DNA of 21,388 nucleotides, from positions 1-21,388 of the forward strand of contig NZ_CALIAA010000242.1 in the NCBI RefSeq assembly GCF_938040765.1. Direction: 5' to 3'. Of the stretch, positions 1-7,953 are shown piece after piece (the first letter of the stretch is position 1; every line of letters begins with the position of its first letter). Source of the stretch: an uncultured Fretibacterium sp. Its GTDB lineage: Bacteria; Synergistota; Synergistia; Synergistales; Aminobacteriaceae. Both the position numbers and the translations under genes were made by a program. Under the pieces are notes generated by a model, which was not told where the DNA came from, did not search any database, and saw nothing but the letters and a program-made list of their open reading frames with translations.

Positions 1-97
1 CCGCCGCGAATGCGTACAAAGAAGTACGTCGAGCAAGGCGAGCAAAAACAACGAAGCATGCAAATGATTGAGGATGGAATGAGAGGAGGAAAAGACC

Positions 98-949
98 ATG
101 ACCGGAGGCTGGCGCGCAGACAGCGCGGAGCGCCCCGTGATGGAGGGCGAGCTCCAGTACCACATCCGCTGCGGGAGAGGGGACGTGAACCGCTACGTCC
201 TCCTTCCCGGGGACCCGGAACGCACGGACGCCATCGCCAAAGAATGGACGGACTCCCGCTTCATCGCGAACCACCGCGAGCATCGGACCTGGAGCGGGAC
301 GATCGGCTCCGTCCCCGTGACGACGTGCTCCACGGGCATGGGGGGCGGCTCGACGTCCATCGCGCTCGAAGAGCTGGCCGCCCTGGGCGCGGACACCTTC
401 ATCCGCGTGGGGTCCTGCGGCGCCATCGCCGAGGGGATCGAGTGCGGCGACCTGATCGTCTGTACGGGCGCGATGCGCCGGGACGGGACCAGCCCGGACT
501 ACGTCGATCTCTCCTATCCCGCCCAGGCGCACTACGAGGTCACCGCCGCGCTGGTGGAGGCCTGCGAGCGTCTGGGCGCGGTCTATCACGTTGGCGTTGG
601 CTGCTCGACGGCCTCCTTCTACTGCGGACAGGCCCGGCCGGGGTTCGGGGGCTACACGCAGTCCGCGTCCCGCGACAGAATAGACGACCTGCGGCGCGCC
701 GGGGTGCTGAACCTCGAGATGGAGGCCGCCACGGTCTTCACGATCTCTGGGCTCTACGGGTTCCGCGCCGGCGCGGTCTTCGCGGTGGTGGCCCATCGCC
801 TGAAGGACACGTTCCGCTATGAGGGCATCGACAAAAGCGTCCGCGTCGCCAACGAGGCCGTGAGCATCCTCGCCTCCTGGGACGCGCTCAGGAAGGAGGC
901 GAACAAACGCTATTGGTTCCCGGGGCTGCTGGGTTCGGGAGAGGGGTAA
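98..949 (+). CDS. udp: Uridine phosphorylase
   Basis: Predicted to cleave uridine with phosphate to uracil and ribose-1-phosphate (pyrimidine salvage, cytosol). At 283 residues it follows the nucleoside phosphorylase (PNP/UDP) family throughout: the PGDPER motif near residues 37-42, the phosphate-loop region CSTGMGGGSTSIALEEL near 77-93, an IRVGSCGAI segment with the phosphate-binding Arg near 103, and an EMEAAT ribose-binding motif near 207-212. A GQAR motif at 177-180 matches the Gln-x-Arg pair that binds the uracil ring in enteric Udp, which favours uridine over purine substrates. The start at 98 has a good ribosome site (GAGGAGGA, 83-90). An in-frame ATG at 140 would give a length closer to E. 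coli Udp and cannot be excluded. The next gene starts 53 bases downstream on the same strand. Family assignment is firm; substrate is a strong inference. Confidence 0.9.
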   Translation: MTGGWRADSAERPVMEGELQYHIRCGRGDVNRYVLLPGDPERTDAIAKEWTDSRFIANHREHRTWSGTIGSVPVTTCSTGMGGGSTSIALEELAALGADTFIRVGSCGAIAEGIECGDLIVCTGAMRRDGTSPDYVDLSYPAQAHYEVTAALVEACERLGAVYHVGVGCSTASFYCGQARPGFGGYTQSASRDRIDDLRRAGVLNLEMEAATVFTISGLYGFRAGAVFAVVAHRLKDTFRYEGIDKSVRVANEAVSILASWDALRKEANKRYWFPGLLGSGEG

Positions 950-1002
950 GGGCAGCGGTCCATGACGATGACCCGAGTCGGGTCGAAGGAGGGTGTGCAA
1001 CG

Positions 1003-2259
1003 ATGTCGGAAAGACAGGGAAACAGCTTTTGGAGGTCCTACCGTTTTCCCCTGACGCTGCTGGCCGCTATCGCGCTGGGCTGCGTCCTGGGCGCCTCGAT
1101 GGGCAAGGAAGCCCTGATGTTCAAACCCCTGGGCGATATCTTCCTGAACGCCATGTTCATGGTCGTCGTTCCCCTCGTCTTCACGACGGTCTGCGGCGCC
1201 GTGTCCAACATGTCCTCGATGAAGCGCCTGCGCCGCGTCATGGGGTCCCTCGTCGTGGTGTTCCTCGTCACGGGGGCCGTCGCGGCCCTGCTCATGCTGG
1301 CGGCCGTACGGCTCTATCCCCCGGCTGCGGGGACGACCATCGCCCTGACGCCGCCGGAGAACCTGCAGCCCCTGAGCACGGCCGACCAGATCGTCAAGGC
1401 GATCACCGTCAGCGATTTCCAGGACCTCCTCTCCAGGAGCCACATGCTTCCCCTGATCCTCTTCTCGGTCCTCTTCGGCGTCAGCCTCCAGCTGCTGGGG
1501 GAGCGGGGCAGGGCCGCTGCGCGGGGGATCTCCGTCCTGGCGGACGCCATGCTGAAGCTGGTGAGCATCATCATGTACTACGCGCCGATCGGTCTGGCCG
1601 CCTACTTCGCCGCCCTCGTCGGGGACTTCGGCCCGAACCTCCTGGGCACCTACCTCCGCTCCATGGTGATCTACCACGTGACGACCCTCGCCTACTTCTT
1701 CACCGCCTTCACCCTCTACTCCGCCTGGGCGGCCGGGCGCAGGGGCCCAGCTATCTTCTGGAAGAACATCCTGCCCGCCGCCGTGACCGCTTTGGGGACC
1801 CAGAGCAGCACCGCCACCCTGCCCGTGAACCTGGAGGTGGCCCGCAGAATCGGGATACCGGACGACATCGGCGAGGTGGTGCTCCCCATCGGGGCGACGG
1901 CCCACATGGAGGGATCCTGCCTGAGCGGCATCCTGAAGATCGCCTTCCTCTTCGGGGTCTTCAACATGCCCTTCGAGGGGGCGGGGACCTTCGCCAGCGC
2001 CGTTGCGGTCGCCGTACTCAGCGGAGTGGTGCTCTCCGGCATCCCCGGCGGGGGGCTGGTGGGCGAGATGCTCATCGTGAGCCTCTACGGCTTCCCCCCG
2101 GAGGCGTTCCCCATCATCGCCACCCTGGGCTTTCTGGTCGACCCCGCGGCCACGATGGTCAACGCCACCGGCGACACCTGCTCCGCGATGCTCGTGGCCC
2201 GTCTGGTCGAGGGCAGGGACTGGTTCGTGAAGGGGCAGAGAGAAGGGCAGATAGGGTGA
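1003..2259 (+). CDS. Dicarboxylate/amino acid:cation symporter (DAACS/GltP family)
   Basis: Inner-membrane secondary transporter of 418 residues with the helix pattern of the glutamate transporter fold. HP1 carries a serine motif (QSSTATLP) and TM8 reads D-P-A-A-T-M-V-N-x-T-G-D near residues 380-391. Against the archaeal GltPh site from memory, the amino-group-binding Asp (D394) is kept as D380, and N401 and D405 are kept, but R397, which grips the acidic side chain, is Ala383. The TM7 NMDG motif is HMEG here. This suggests amino-acid/sodium symport with a neutral or otherwise non-acidic substrate. The start at 1003 is chosen because AAGGAGGG (986-993) sits 9 bases upstream; an earlier in-frame ATG at 913 lies inside the preceding gene and has no ribosome site. 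The stop overlaps the next gene by 4 bases. Confidence 0.88.
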   Translation: MSERQGNSFWRSYRFPLTLLAAIALGCVLGASMGKEALMFKPLGDIFLNAMFMVVVPLVFTTVCGAVSNMSSMKRLRRVMGSLVVVFLVTGAVAALLMLAAVRLYPPAAGTTIALTPPENLQPLSTADQIVKAITVSDFQDLLSRSHMLPLILFSVLFGVSLQLLGERGRAAARGISVLADAMLKLVSIIMYYAPIGLAAYFAALVGDFGPNLLGTYLRSMVIYHVTTLAYFFTAFTLYSAWAAGRRGPAIFWKNILPAAVTALGTQSSTATLPVNLEVARRIGIPDDIGEVVLPIGATAHMEGSCLSGILKIAFLFGVFNMPFEGAGTFASAVAVAVLSGVVLSGIPGGGLVGEMLIVSLYGFPPEAFPIIATLGFLVDPAATMVNATGDTCSAMLVARLVEGRDWFVKGQREGQIG

Positions 2260-2546
2260 GGACCGACCTCCGCCGAATCCCCGGCGTCGGTCCCAAGACG
2301 GAGGAGGATCTGATCCGGTTGGGGCATACGACGGTCGAGTCCCTGAGGGATGCGGACCCGGAGGCCCTGTACGAGCGCGACTGCGCCCTGCGCGGGTGCC
2401 GGATCGACCGGTGCCAGCTCTACGTCTATCGGTGCGCCGTCTACTTCGCCTCGACGGAGGACCCGGATCCGGAGAAGCTGAAATGGTGGAACTGGAAGGA
2501 CGCGCCCCTCCCGTCCGGTCCGGCGGGTAAGGAGCCCGGGGCATGA
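2256..2546 (+). CDS. Small helix-hairpin-helix protein, Cdd1/pathogenicity-locus family
   Basis: A 96-residue protein beginning with a GTG codon that overlaps the symporter stop (GTGA), with AGAAGGG at 2241-2247 as ribosome site. Residues 8-23 form a classic helix-hairpin-helix (IPGVGPKTEEDLIRLG), a non-specific DNA-backbone binding element. Downstream come four cysteines at 43, 48, 53 and 60, around DRCQLYVYRCAVY, then a Trp-rich WWNWKD tail. This layout recalls the Cdd1 (pathogenicity locus) family, whose biochemical role is unknown to me. The Cys cluster could bind a metal, but that is inference. Its stop overlaps the dprA start (ATGA), so the two are probably translationally coupled, suggesting a shared DNA-handling role. 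Confidence 0.75.
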   Translation: MRTDLRRIPGVGPKTEEDLIRLGHTTVESLRDADPEALYERDCALRGCRIDRCQLYVYRCAVYFASTEDPDPEKLKWWNWKDAPLPSGPAGKEPGA

Positions 2547-3640
2547 ATCCCCTGCTTCGGGCCGCGCTGCTGCTGAACGCCGCGCGGGCTCCGCTGTCCG
2601 CGTTCGAGGCGCTGCGGGACGAATACGGTCCCGAGTCGGCCTGGACGGATGGCGAGGCGCTCTGGAAACGGCTGGGGCTTCGGCCGTCCGCCTGCGTGAA
2701 GCTGGAGGGGCTCCTGCGGGAGCGGGACTGGCCGGAGCGGGAGCTGGAGAGGGCGGAGCGCGAAGGCGCGCGCTTTCTGACGGTCGATGACGAGGGATAT
2801 CCTCCCCGGCTGAGGGACCTCGCGCAGCCGCCCGTCGGGCTCTACGTCAAAGGGGACCTGGACGTTTCGTGCGCGCCCTCCGTCGCCGTCGTGGGGACGC
2901 GGAAGTGCAGCCTCTACGCCAAGTCGGTCGGCGAATCCCTGGGGCGTGCCCTTGCGCGTTCGGGGTATCTCGTAATCAGCGGCGGGGCGCGCGGGGTCGA
3001 CGCCGCCGGACACGGCGGGTGCCTGGCGGAGGGGGGACGGACCGTCGCCGTGCTGGGCACGGCCGTGAACCGCGTCTATCCCTCGGAGCACCGGGAGCTG
3101 TTCCGCAGGATCGCGGAGCGTGGGACGCTGGTCTCGGAGTATCCGATGGACACGGGCGGGGACCCCTGGCGCTTCCCCGAGCGCAACCGCCTCATCGTGG
3201 GCATGGCGGGGCGCGTCGTCGTGGTGGAGTCCCCGGAGGACGGCGGGGCCATGATCACCGCCCGCCTCGCCCTCGACATCGGGCGCGAGGTCTGGTGCGT
3301 TCCCGGGCGTATCACGGAGACGGTCGCCAGGGGGTCGAACCGACTGCTGCGCGACGGCGCGGAGCCGCTGGTCGAGGTCGAGGAGTTCATCCGCAGCATC
3401 TCGGGGCGGTACGGACAGCTGATGCTGGACCTCGGGGCGCCGCCGGAGGACCCTCCCGAGCTCTCCACGGACGAGAAGGTCGTGCTGGCGCTGCTGCAGC
3501 GGCAGGGGGGCCGGACGGCCGACGACCTGATGGCGGAGAGCGGGCTGGACCTCGCGGCGCTTCAGGGCTGTCTGATGGCGCTCTCCGCCGCCGGCCTCGC
3601 GGTTCCGGCCGGTCCGGGCCGCTACTCCGCGGGGGCGTGA
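2543..3640 (+). CDS. dprA: DNA-processing protein DprA
   Basis: A 365-residue DprA/Smf homologue, which in other bacteria binds incoming single-stranded DNA and loads RecA during natural transformation. The N-terminal ~80 residues are a helical region of the type seen before the core in many DprA proteins. The Rossmann-like core follows: VAVVGTR (114-120), SGGARGVDAAGH (146-157), a VYPSEHREL segment (178-186), the SEYP and FPERNRLI motifs (198-218), GGAMITARLALDIGREV (234-250) and GSNRLLRDGAEPL (264-276). The last ~60 residues look like the winged-helix (DML1-like) tail. The ATG overlaps the stop of the upstream HhH gene by 4 bases. The common Smf loop SGSLITA reads GGAMITA, a mild variation. 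No other competence genes are visible here. Confidence 0.93.
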   Translation: MNPLLRAALLLNAARAPLSAFEALRDEYGPESAWTDGEALWKRLGLRPSACVKLEGLLRERDWPERELERAEREGARFLTVDDEGYPPRLRDLAQPPVGLYVKGDLDVSCAPSVAVVGTRKCSLYAKSVGESLGRALARSGYLVISGGARGVDAAGHGGCLAEGGRTVAVLGTAVNRVYPSEHRELFRRIAERGTLVSEYPMDTGGDPWRFPERNRLIVGMAGRVVVVESPEDGGAMITARLALDIGREVWCVPGRITETVARGSNRLLRDGAEPLVEVEEFIRSISGRYGQLMLDLGAPPEDPPELSTDEKVVLALLQRQGGRTADDLMAESGLDLAALQGCLMALSAAGLAVPAGPGRYSAGA

Positions 3641-3754
3641 TCGGTCGTTTTTCCGGGTATAAAACGAAAATTCGCGCTAAAATCTGGGGGCGGGCCGCCG
3701 GGCCGTGCGAGGGAGCACGGGGGCGGTCTCCTTTACCGTTGGGAGTGATGAGAG
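3641..3754 (+). promoter_or_regulatory. Leader of the V/A-ATPase operon
   Basis: This 114-base gap is the only real break between dprA and the ATPase genes. It opens with an AT-rich block unusual for the neighbourhood, including TATAAA (3658-3663) and TAAAAT (3678-3683), either of which could be a -10 element; no convincing -35 partner is seen. A perfect 6-bp hairpin (CCGTGC/GCACGG, 3703-3720) follows in what would be the mRNA leader. It lacks a T-run and is not a terminator. GGGAGTGA at 3741-3748 is the ribosome site of subunit D. Confidence 0.35.
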
Positions 3755-4378
3755 ATGTCCAGGCAGGCTGCGGCGACGCGCAGCGACATGGCCCGCATCC
3801 AGGCCGCGCTCAAGCTGGCGCGGCGCGGACACGATCTCCTGGAACAGAAGCGAAGGATCCTCATGGCCGAGCTCGCGGGCAGGATCGAGGAGGTTCGGGA
3901 GGTGCAGAGCGGGATGCGCGATATCTTCGCCGGGGCCTACTCGGGGCTCCGGATGGCGAATATCGCCATGGGGATCGAGAACGTGGAGAGGGTCGCGGGC
4001 ATCGTTCCGGAGGAGGACCGGTTCGTGATTCGTCTGCGCTCCATCATGGGGATGGACATTCCCGAGGTGGATCCCCTGGAGCCCGTCTGCAGCCCCGTCT
4101 ATTCCCTGGGAGGAATGTCGGGGACCTCCTCCGTCCTGGACAACGCGTATGTCCAGGCCCGTTCCCTGGTCCCGCTCATCGCGCGGCTGGCGGAGGTGGA
4201 GACCAGCGTCTACCGGCTGGCCATGCAGATACGCAGGACGGTGCGGCGGGTCAACGCGCTGGAGAAGGTGTTCATCCCCCGTTGCGAGGCCCAGGTCCGC
4301 TCCATTGCGGCGGCCCTGGAGGAGAACGAGCGCGAGGACATGACGCGCATAAAGCTCTCCTCGGGGCGTGAGATGTAG
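3755..4378 (+). CDS. atpD: V/A-type ATPase subunit D (central rotor axle)
   Basis: A 207-residue protein matching subunit D of V/A-type ATPases, the coiled-coil shaft that turns inside the A3B3 head. The N-terminal helix carries the hallmark LLEQKRRILMAEL segment (near 28-40), and the C-terminal helix carries RRVNALEKVFIP (near 163-175), both parts of the antiparallel coiled coil. Length is typical for the family (about 200-220). It is the first gene of the operon here, whereas in Enterococcus and Thermus type operons D follows B. The next gene begins 53 bases downstream with its own ribosome site. Confidence 0.93.
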   Translation: MSRQAAATRSDMARIQAALKLARRGHDLLEQKRRILMAELAGRIEEVREVQSGMRDIFAGAYSGLRMANIAMGIENVERVAGIVPEEDRFVIRLRSIMGMDIPEVDPLEPVCSPVYSLGGMSGTSSVLDNAYVQARSLVPLIARLAEVETSVYRLAMQIRRTVRRVNALEKVFIPRCEAQVRSIAAALEENEREDMTRIKLSSGREM

Positions 4379-4431
4379 GGAAGGGGCCTTGTAGGCTTCG
4401 CGTCATTCGGGCTGTTTTCGGAGGTCGTGAG

Positions 4432-4773
4432 ATGGATTTGACGTTGACGGAGGTCCTGGACGTGCTTTTGAGGGCCGAGGACGAGTCGGGGAAGCAGCGG
4501 GACTCGGCGAAACGCGAGGCGGAGGAGGTCATGCGGCGCGCGCAGGAGCGGTTCGCCTGCGACCGGGAGGCGCGTCTGAAGGCCGCGCACAGCGACGCCC
4601 TGGCCCAGATCGAGTCCGCACGGAAGTCCGCGGAGATGGAGGCGCTGCACATCGCCGAGATGGGGCGAAGGGGGCGCGAGAGGATGCGCGAAAACTACGA
4701 CCGCAAGGCGCCCGCCCTGATAGCCGGGATGGCGGAGGACATCGCCGCCCGGTATGCCTCCCGCGGAGACTGA
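4432..4773 (+). CDS. V/A-type ATPase peripheral-stalk subunit (G/H-like coiled coil)
   Basis: A 113-residue, highly charged, almost entirely helical protein. It is rich in Glu, Arg, Lys and Ala with heptad-like spacing between about residues 10 and 95 and has no membrane segment. Its size, composition and position between D and C fit the small peripheral-stalk subunit (called H, G or NtpF in different systems), which pairs with subunit E as a stator strut. Sequence conservation in this family is weak, so the call rests partly on operon context. GGAGGTCGTGAG just before the ATG is the ribosome site. The gap to the next start is 2 bases. Confidence 0.78.
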   Translation: MDLTLTEVLDVLLRAEDESGKQRDSAKREAEEVMRRAQERFACDREARLKAAHSDALAQIESARKSAEMEALHIAEMGRRGRERMRENYDRKAPALIAGMAEDIAARYASRGD

Positions 4774-4775
4774 CG

Positions 4776-5897
4776 ATGATTCTCGGCGGAGGAGGCCGCA
4801 TTGCCCTGTCCGCGAAAGCGCGGGTGCGCCGGTCCGAATTGCTGTCGTCAAAGGATTTCCGAGCCCTCCTGGAACAGCCGTCCGTCTCCGCCGTCGCGGT
4901 GTCCCTCGACGCGACCCCCTATGGGAAGGCCCTGGAAGGCCTGTCTCTGAATGACGTCCGCCGGATGGAGCTCGAGTTCCGCCTCGAGACCTCCCTGCTG
5001 CGCGACGCCCTGGCGTTTCGCTCCTATATGGGGGCGGGCTGTCGGCACCTCCTGGACCTGTGGCTCCAGGCCTACGATATCGAGTTCTTCAAGGACCATT
5101 TTCGCCGGAGGTTCGGTTCCGACCCGGCCGCCCGGGAGGAGGAGCGGATGTTCGGGCTGTTCCCGGACTTCCGGTCGACCCTCCTGGACCGGAACGCGCT
5201 TCTGGCGGCGCGGACGACGGGGGCCATGCTGGCGTCGATCCGGGACGAGCGCCTGCGTGCGGCGCTGAAGGAGACGCTCCCCGTCAAAGACGACGGGACG
5301 GAGGTCTCGGGGGAGGACGCCTGCAGGGTGTCCTTCGCGCTGGGGATGGCCCTGGACCGGTATTACTTCGACAGCCTCTATGGGGCCGTCCTCCCGGTCG
5401 GGGGGCTGGAGGGCCGCCTGCTTGCCCGGCTGGTGGGGGTTCGCGTGGACCTGGTGAACCTCTACTGGATCTACCGCTGCAGGCGTTTCTTCGGCCTGTC
5501 GCCGGAACAGGCGTTGGCCACGGTGACGCGGTCCCGCTACCGCGCGGACTTCGGCCTGCTCTCCCGCGCCGCGTTCTCGGAGCTTTCGGCCTGGGACGAC
5601 GTTCTGGAGGGTACGCCCTATGCCGGAATCTTCCGTTCGGACGAGGCGGATCCCTCCCTCAGGGAGGCGGAGGTGGAGCTTCACCTGTGCAGGACCCTCC
5701 GCCGCGTCGCCGGGGATGTGTTCCGGTCCGGGGCCCCGGGATGGCACAACGTCGGGGCCTACCTGATGCTGAAGGGCTTCGAGGTCCGGGACCTGATCAC
5801 GGTCATCGAGGCCGTGCGATACGATTACGACCGCAGGAGGGTCGGTCGGCTGTTGATCCTGAACGACCTGGCCGGTGGGGAAGGAGGCGGGCGCTGA
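4776..5897 (+). CDS. atpC: V/A-type ATPase subunit C (AC39 family)
   Basis: A 373-residue soluble helical protein of the AC39/subunit C (d) family, the funnel that connects the central shaft to the membrane c-ring. Family-like features include the early YGKALEGLS segment, the repeated three-helix layout, LLARLVGVRVDLVNLYWIYRCRRFFGLSPE (near residues 213-242; quoted in part as VRVDLVNLYWIYR), and the C-terminal GWHNVGAYLMLKGFEVRDL region (near 320-340). Such proteins are normally 330-380 residues, so it is full length. The stop overlaps the start of subunit I by one base (TGATG), implying translational coupling. Confidence 0.9.
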   Translation: MILGGGGRIALSAKARVRRSELLSSKDFRALLEQPSVSAVAVSLDATPYGKALEGLSLNDVRRMELEFRLETSLLRDALAFRSYMGAGCRHLLDLWLQAYDIEFFKDHFRRRFGSDPAAREEERMFGLFPDFRSTLLDRNALLAARTTGAMLASIRDERLRAALKETLPVKDDGTEVSGEDACRVSFALGMALDRYYFDSLYGAVLPVGGLEGRLLARLVGVRVDLVNLYWIYRCRRFFGLSPEQALATVTRSRYRADFGLLSRAAFSELSAWDDVLEGTPYAGIFRSDEADPSLREAEVELHLCRTLRRVAGDVFRSGAPGWHNVGAYLMLKGFEVRDLITVIEAVRYDYDRRRVGRLLILNDLAGGEGGGR

Positions 5898-7876
5898 TGG
5901 CCGTCGTGAGGATGGCGGGGGTCTCCCTTGTCGGCCCCCGGGACGAGATTGAGGCGATGGCACTGAGGCTGCTGGAGACCGGAGATTTTGAACCGATGTC
6001 CCCCGAGGTGATGTTGTCCGGGGGAAGGCTGAGCTCCCGGATTCGGGCCTGCCAGAGCGGCCGCTGCGACGCGCTGCTGGAGAAGCTGGAGCGGCTGAGG
6101 GGGCTGGCGGGGACCCCGGCCCCGGGCCGAAGGGCGCCGGACGGAGCCTCCGGAATTCCCTCTTCGGCGATTTCTTTTACGGAGGTTTCCTTTTCGGAAT
6201 TGGAGGAGCGCGTGAATCGGCTCTCGCGCCTGGCCGAGGTCTGGCAGGACAGGCTGGAGCACCTTCGGATGGAGCACGGGCGCTGCAGGGCCATGCTCGA
6301 GTTTGCCCATGCCCTGGAGGCGCTGGGGCTTCCGCCCTCCCTGCTGGCGTCATCCTCCTGCTGCCGGGTGGTCCTGGGGAGCCTTACCGGGGAGAACTGG
6401 CAGCGGCTGAGGGAGATCGCCTCCGCAGGGCCCGCCCTGCTCCTTCCGCTCTTCGAGGAGGAGGGGGGGAGGACGACGGTGGCCGCGTTCTGCGAGTCCT
6501 CCTATGGAGCGGCGCTGGAGAAGCTTCTGACCGGGGTGCACATGCGCGTGTTCGAGACGGCGATCCAGGAGCTCGCGGCCGGCGGCGGGGCGCAGCTGTC
6601 CGCCCGCCTCGATTTTCTGGAGGCGGAGATCGGGAGGTGCCGGGACATGCCGGTCCTCTATACCGGGGAGAACCGTGTCGAGCTGGAGAGGCTTTACGGC
6701 ATGGTCTATGCCATGCAGCGCGTTTACTCGCTCTGCCGGATGGGGGGCGAGTTCGACGACATGGTGGTCGTCTCGGGGTGGATGCCCGAGGAGGCCTGCG
6801 GGGAGCTGTGCGCTCTGGCGGGCCGGGAGGCGCCCCATACCGTTGTCCTCACGGAGGACGGGGCCTCCCTCGAGTCGAAGGGAAGCGAGCTTCCCACCCT
6901 GCTGCGCAATACCCCGGTGGCGCGCCGGTTCCAGGAGATCGTGAGGCTCTACAGCCTGCCCTCCTACAGCGAGCTGGACCCGACGCTCGTCGTCTCGGTC
7001 AGCTTCTGCCTGTTCTTCGGGTTCATGTTCGGGGACGTGGGTCACGGCCTCGCCCTGATCCTCGGCACGTGGCTGATGGAGCGAAGGGGCTGGATGGGGA
7101 GGCCCCTGGCGTCCGTCATGAAGGTGGCCGGGGCCTCGGCGGTCCTCTTCGGCATCCTCTACGGCAGCGTCTTCGGGAGCGAGGAGCTGATTCCGCCCCT
7201 CTGGATATCCCCCATGAAACACGTGAACACGCTCCTCCCCGTAGCGGTCGGGGTGGGGATAGCGTTTCTGTCGCTCGGCATCCTCTTCCGAATCCGGTCC
7301 CTGGCCCGCAGGAGGGAGTGGGGCGAGGCCGTGTTCTCCCCCGAGGGGGTGACGGGGCTGGCCTTCTACTGGCTGGCTCTGGCCTTTGGGGTCCTGTCCC
7401 TCGAGGGGACGCTCGCCCCCTGGGTGAGCCGGATCTTCATTGCCGCCCTCGTCCTGCTCCTCTGCGCGATGCTCCTTGGAAACGTCCTGGCCGGCTGCGT
7501 GTTCCGGGGGGAGTCCGTGGACGAGGGGGGCGTGGTTCACCTGTTCTCGGTCTTCCATGCCTTGCTGAACTTCATCAGCAACACGGCGTCGTTCGTGCGT
7601 CTGGCGGCGTTCGCCCTGAACCATGCGGGGCTCTGCGCGGCGGTGTTCATGCTGGGGCAGATGGTGGAGCACGTGCCCGGCGGCAAGGTGTTCCACGCGC
7701 TTGCCTTAGTGGTAGGGCATCTCGTCATCATCGGGCTCGAGGGGCTGATCGTGTTCATCCAGACGCTGCGCCTGGAGTACTACGAATTTTTCGGGAAGTT
7801 CTATCATGGCGGAGGGCGGGAGTTTCGTCCCGTCCTCTGGAGGAGGAGCGCGCAGGAACGGGGACGCGCGGATTGA
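5897..7876 (+). CDS. atpI: V/A-type ATPase subunit I (a subunit, ion half-channels)
   Basis: A 659-residue stator protein. The N-terminal ~340 residues are cytosolic, with Glu/Arg-rich helices that form the lever between the stalks. The remainder holds about seven or eight membrane helices. Diagnostic motifs are FGFMFGDVGHGLALIL at the first helix pair, and SFVRLAAFALNHAGL, where Arg568 matches the essential Arg of the a subunit (R735 of yeast Vph1, from memory) that faces the c-ring carboxylate. It ends with RLEYYEFFGKFYHGGGREF, the typical C-terminal signature. The start is the ATG that overlaps the subunit C stop; GGAGGCGG lies just upstream. Longer in-frame extensions run through subunit C and were discarded. 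Confidence 0.94.
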   Translation: MAVVRMAGVSLVGPRDEIEAMALRLLETGDFEPMSPEVMLSGGRLSSRIRACQSGRCDALLEKLERLRGLAGTPAPGRRAPDGASGIPSSAISFTEVSFSELEERVNRLSRLAEVWQDRLEHLRMEHGRCRAMLEFAHALEALGLPPSLLASSSCCRVVLGSLTGENWQRLREIASAGPALLLPLFEEEGGRTTVAAFCESSYGAALEKLLTGVHMRVFETAIQELAAGGGAQLSARLDFLEAEIGRCRDMPVLYTGENRVELERLYGMVYAMQRVYSLCRMGGEFDDMVVVSGWMPEEACGELCALAGREAPHTVVLTEDGASLESKGSELPTLLRNTPVARRFQEIVRLYSLPSYSELDPTLVVSVSFCLFFGFMFGDVGHGLALILGTWLMERRGWMGRPLASVMKVAGASAVLFGILYGSVFGSEELIPPLWISPMKHVNTLLPVAVGVGIAFLSLGILFRIRSLARRREWGEAVFSPEGVTGLAFYWLALAFGVLSLEGTLAPWVSRIFIAALVLLLCAMLLGNVLAGCVFRGESVDEGGVVHLFSVFHALLNFISNTASFVRLAAFALNHAGLCAAVFMLGQMVEHVPGGKVFHALALVVGHLVIIGLEGLIVFIQTLRLEYYEFFGKFYHGGGREFRPVLWRRSAQERGRAD

Positions 7877-7953
7877 GGTTTTGCGGATTGAAGGTCGCGC
7901 AGGTTGAAGGAAAGCTCGCTGGAGTTGTTTGCGGGGAAGGGAGTGCGGTTGGG

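Noticed and set aside
1..97. Possible RNA gene or gene end at the left edge
   Set aside because: Only a small CGTAC/GTACG hairpin (about 11-27) and a ribosome site are visible; no tRNA-like arms and no supported frame.
971..983. Short inverted repeat ACCCGA-G-TCGGGT before the symporter
   Set aside because: Six-bp arms in GC-rich DNA are common, there is no T-run, and it lies close to the ribosome site without other support.
910..2544. A 544-codon minus-strand open frame opposite the symporter and HhH genes
   Set aside because: Low-complexity Pro/Arg/Gly/His composition and no family features; the plus-strand genes are well supported by motifs and ribosome sites.
2869..4371. A 500-codon plus-strand frame across dprA and subunit D
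   Set aside because: Shadow of two genes with clear family motifs; composition is Arg/Gly/Ala-rich without domains.
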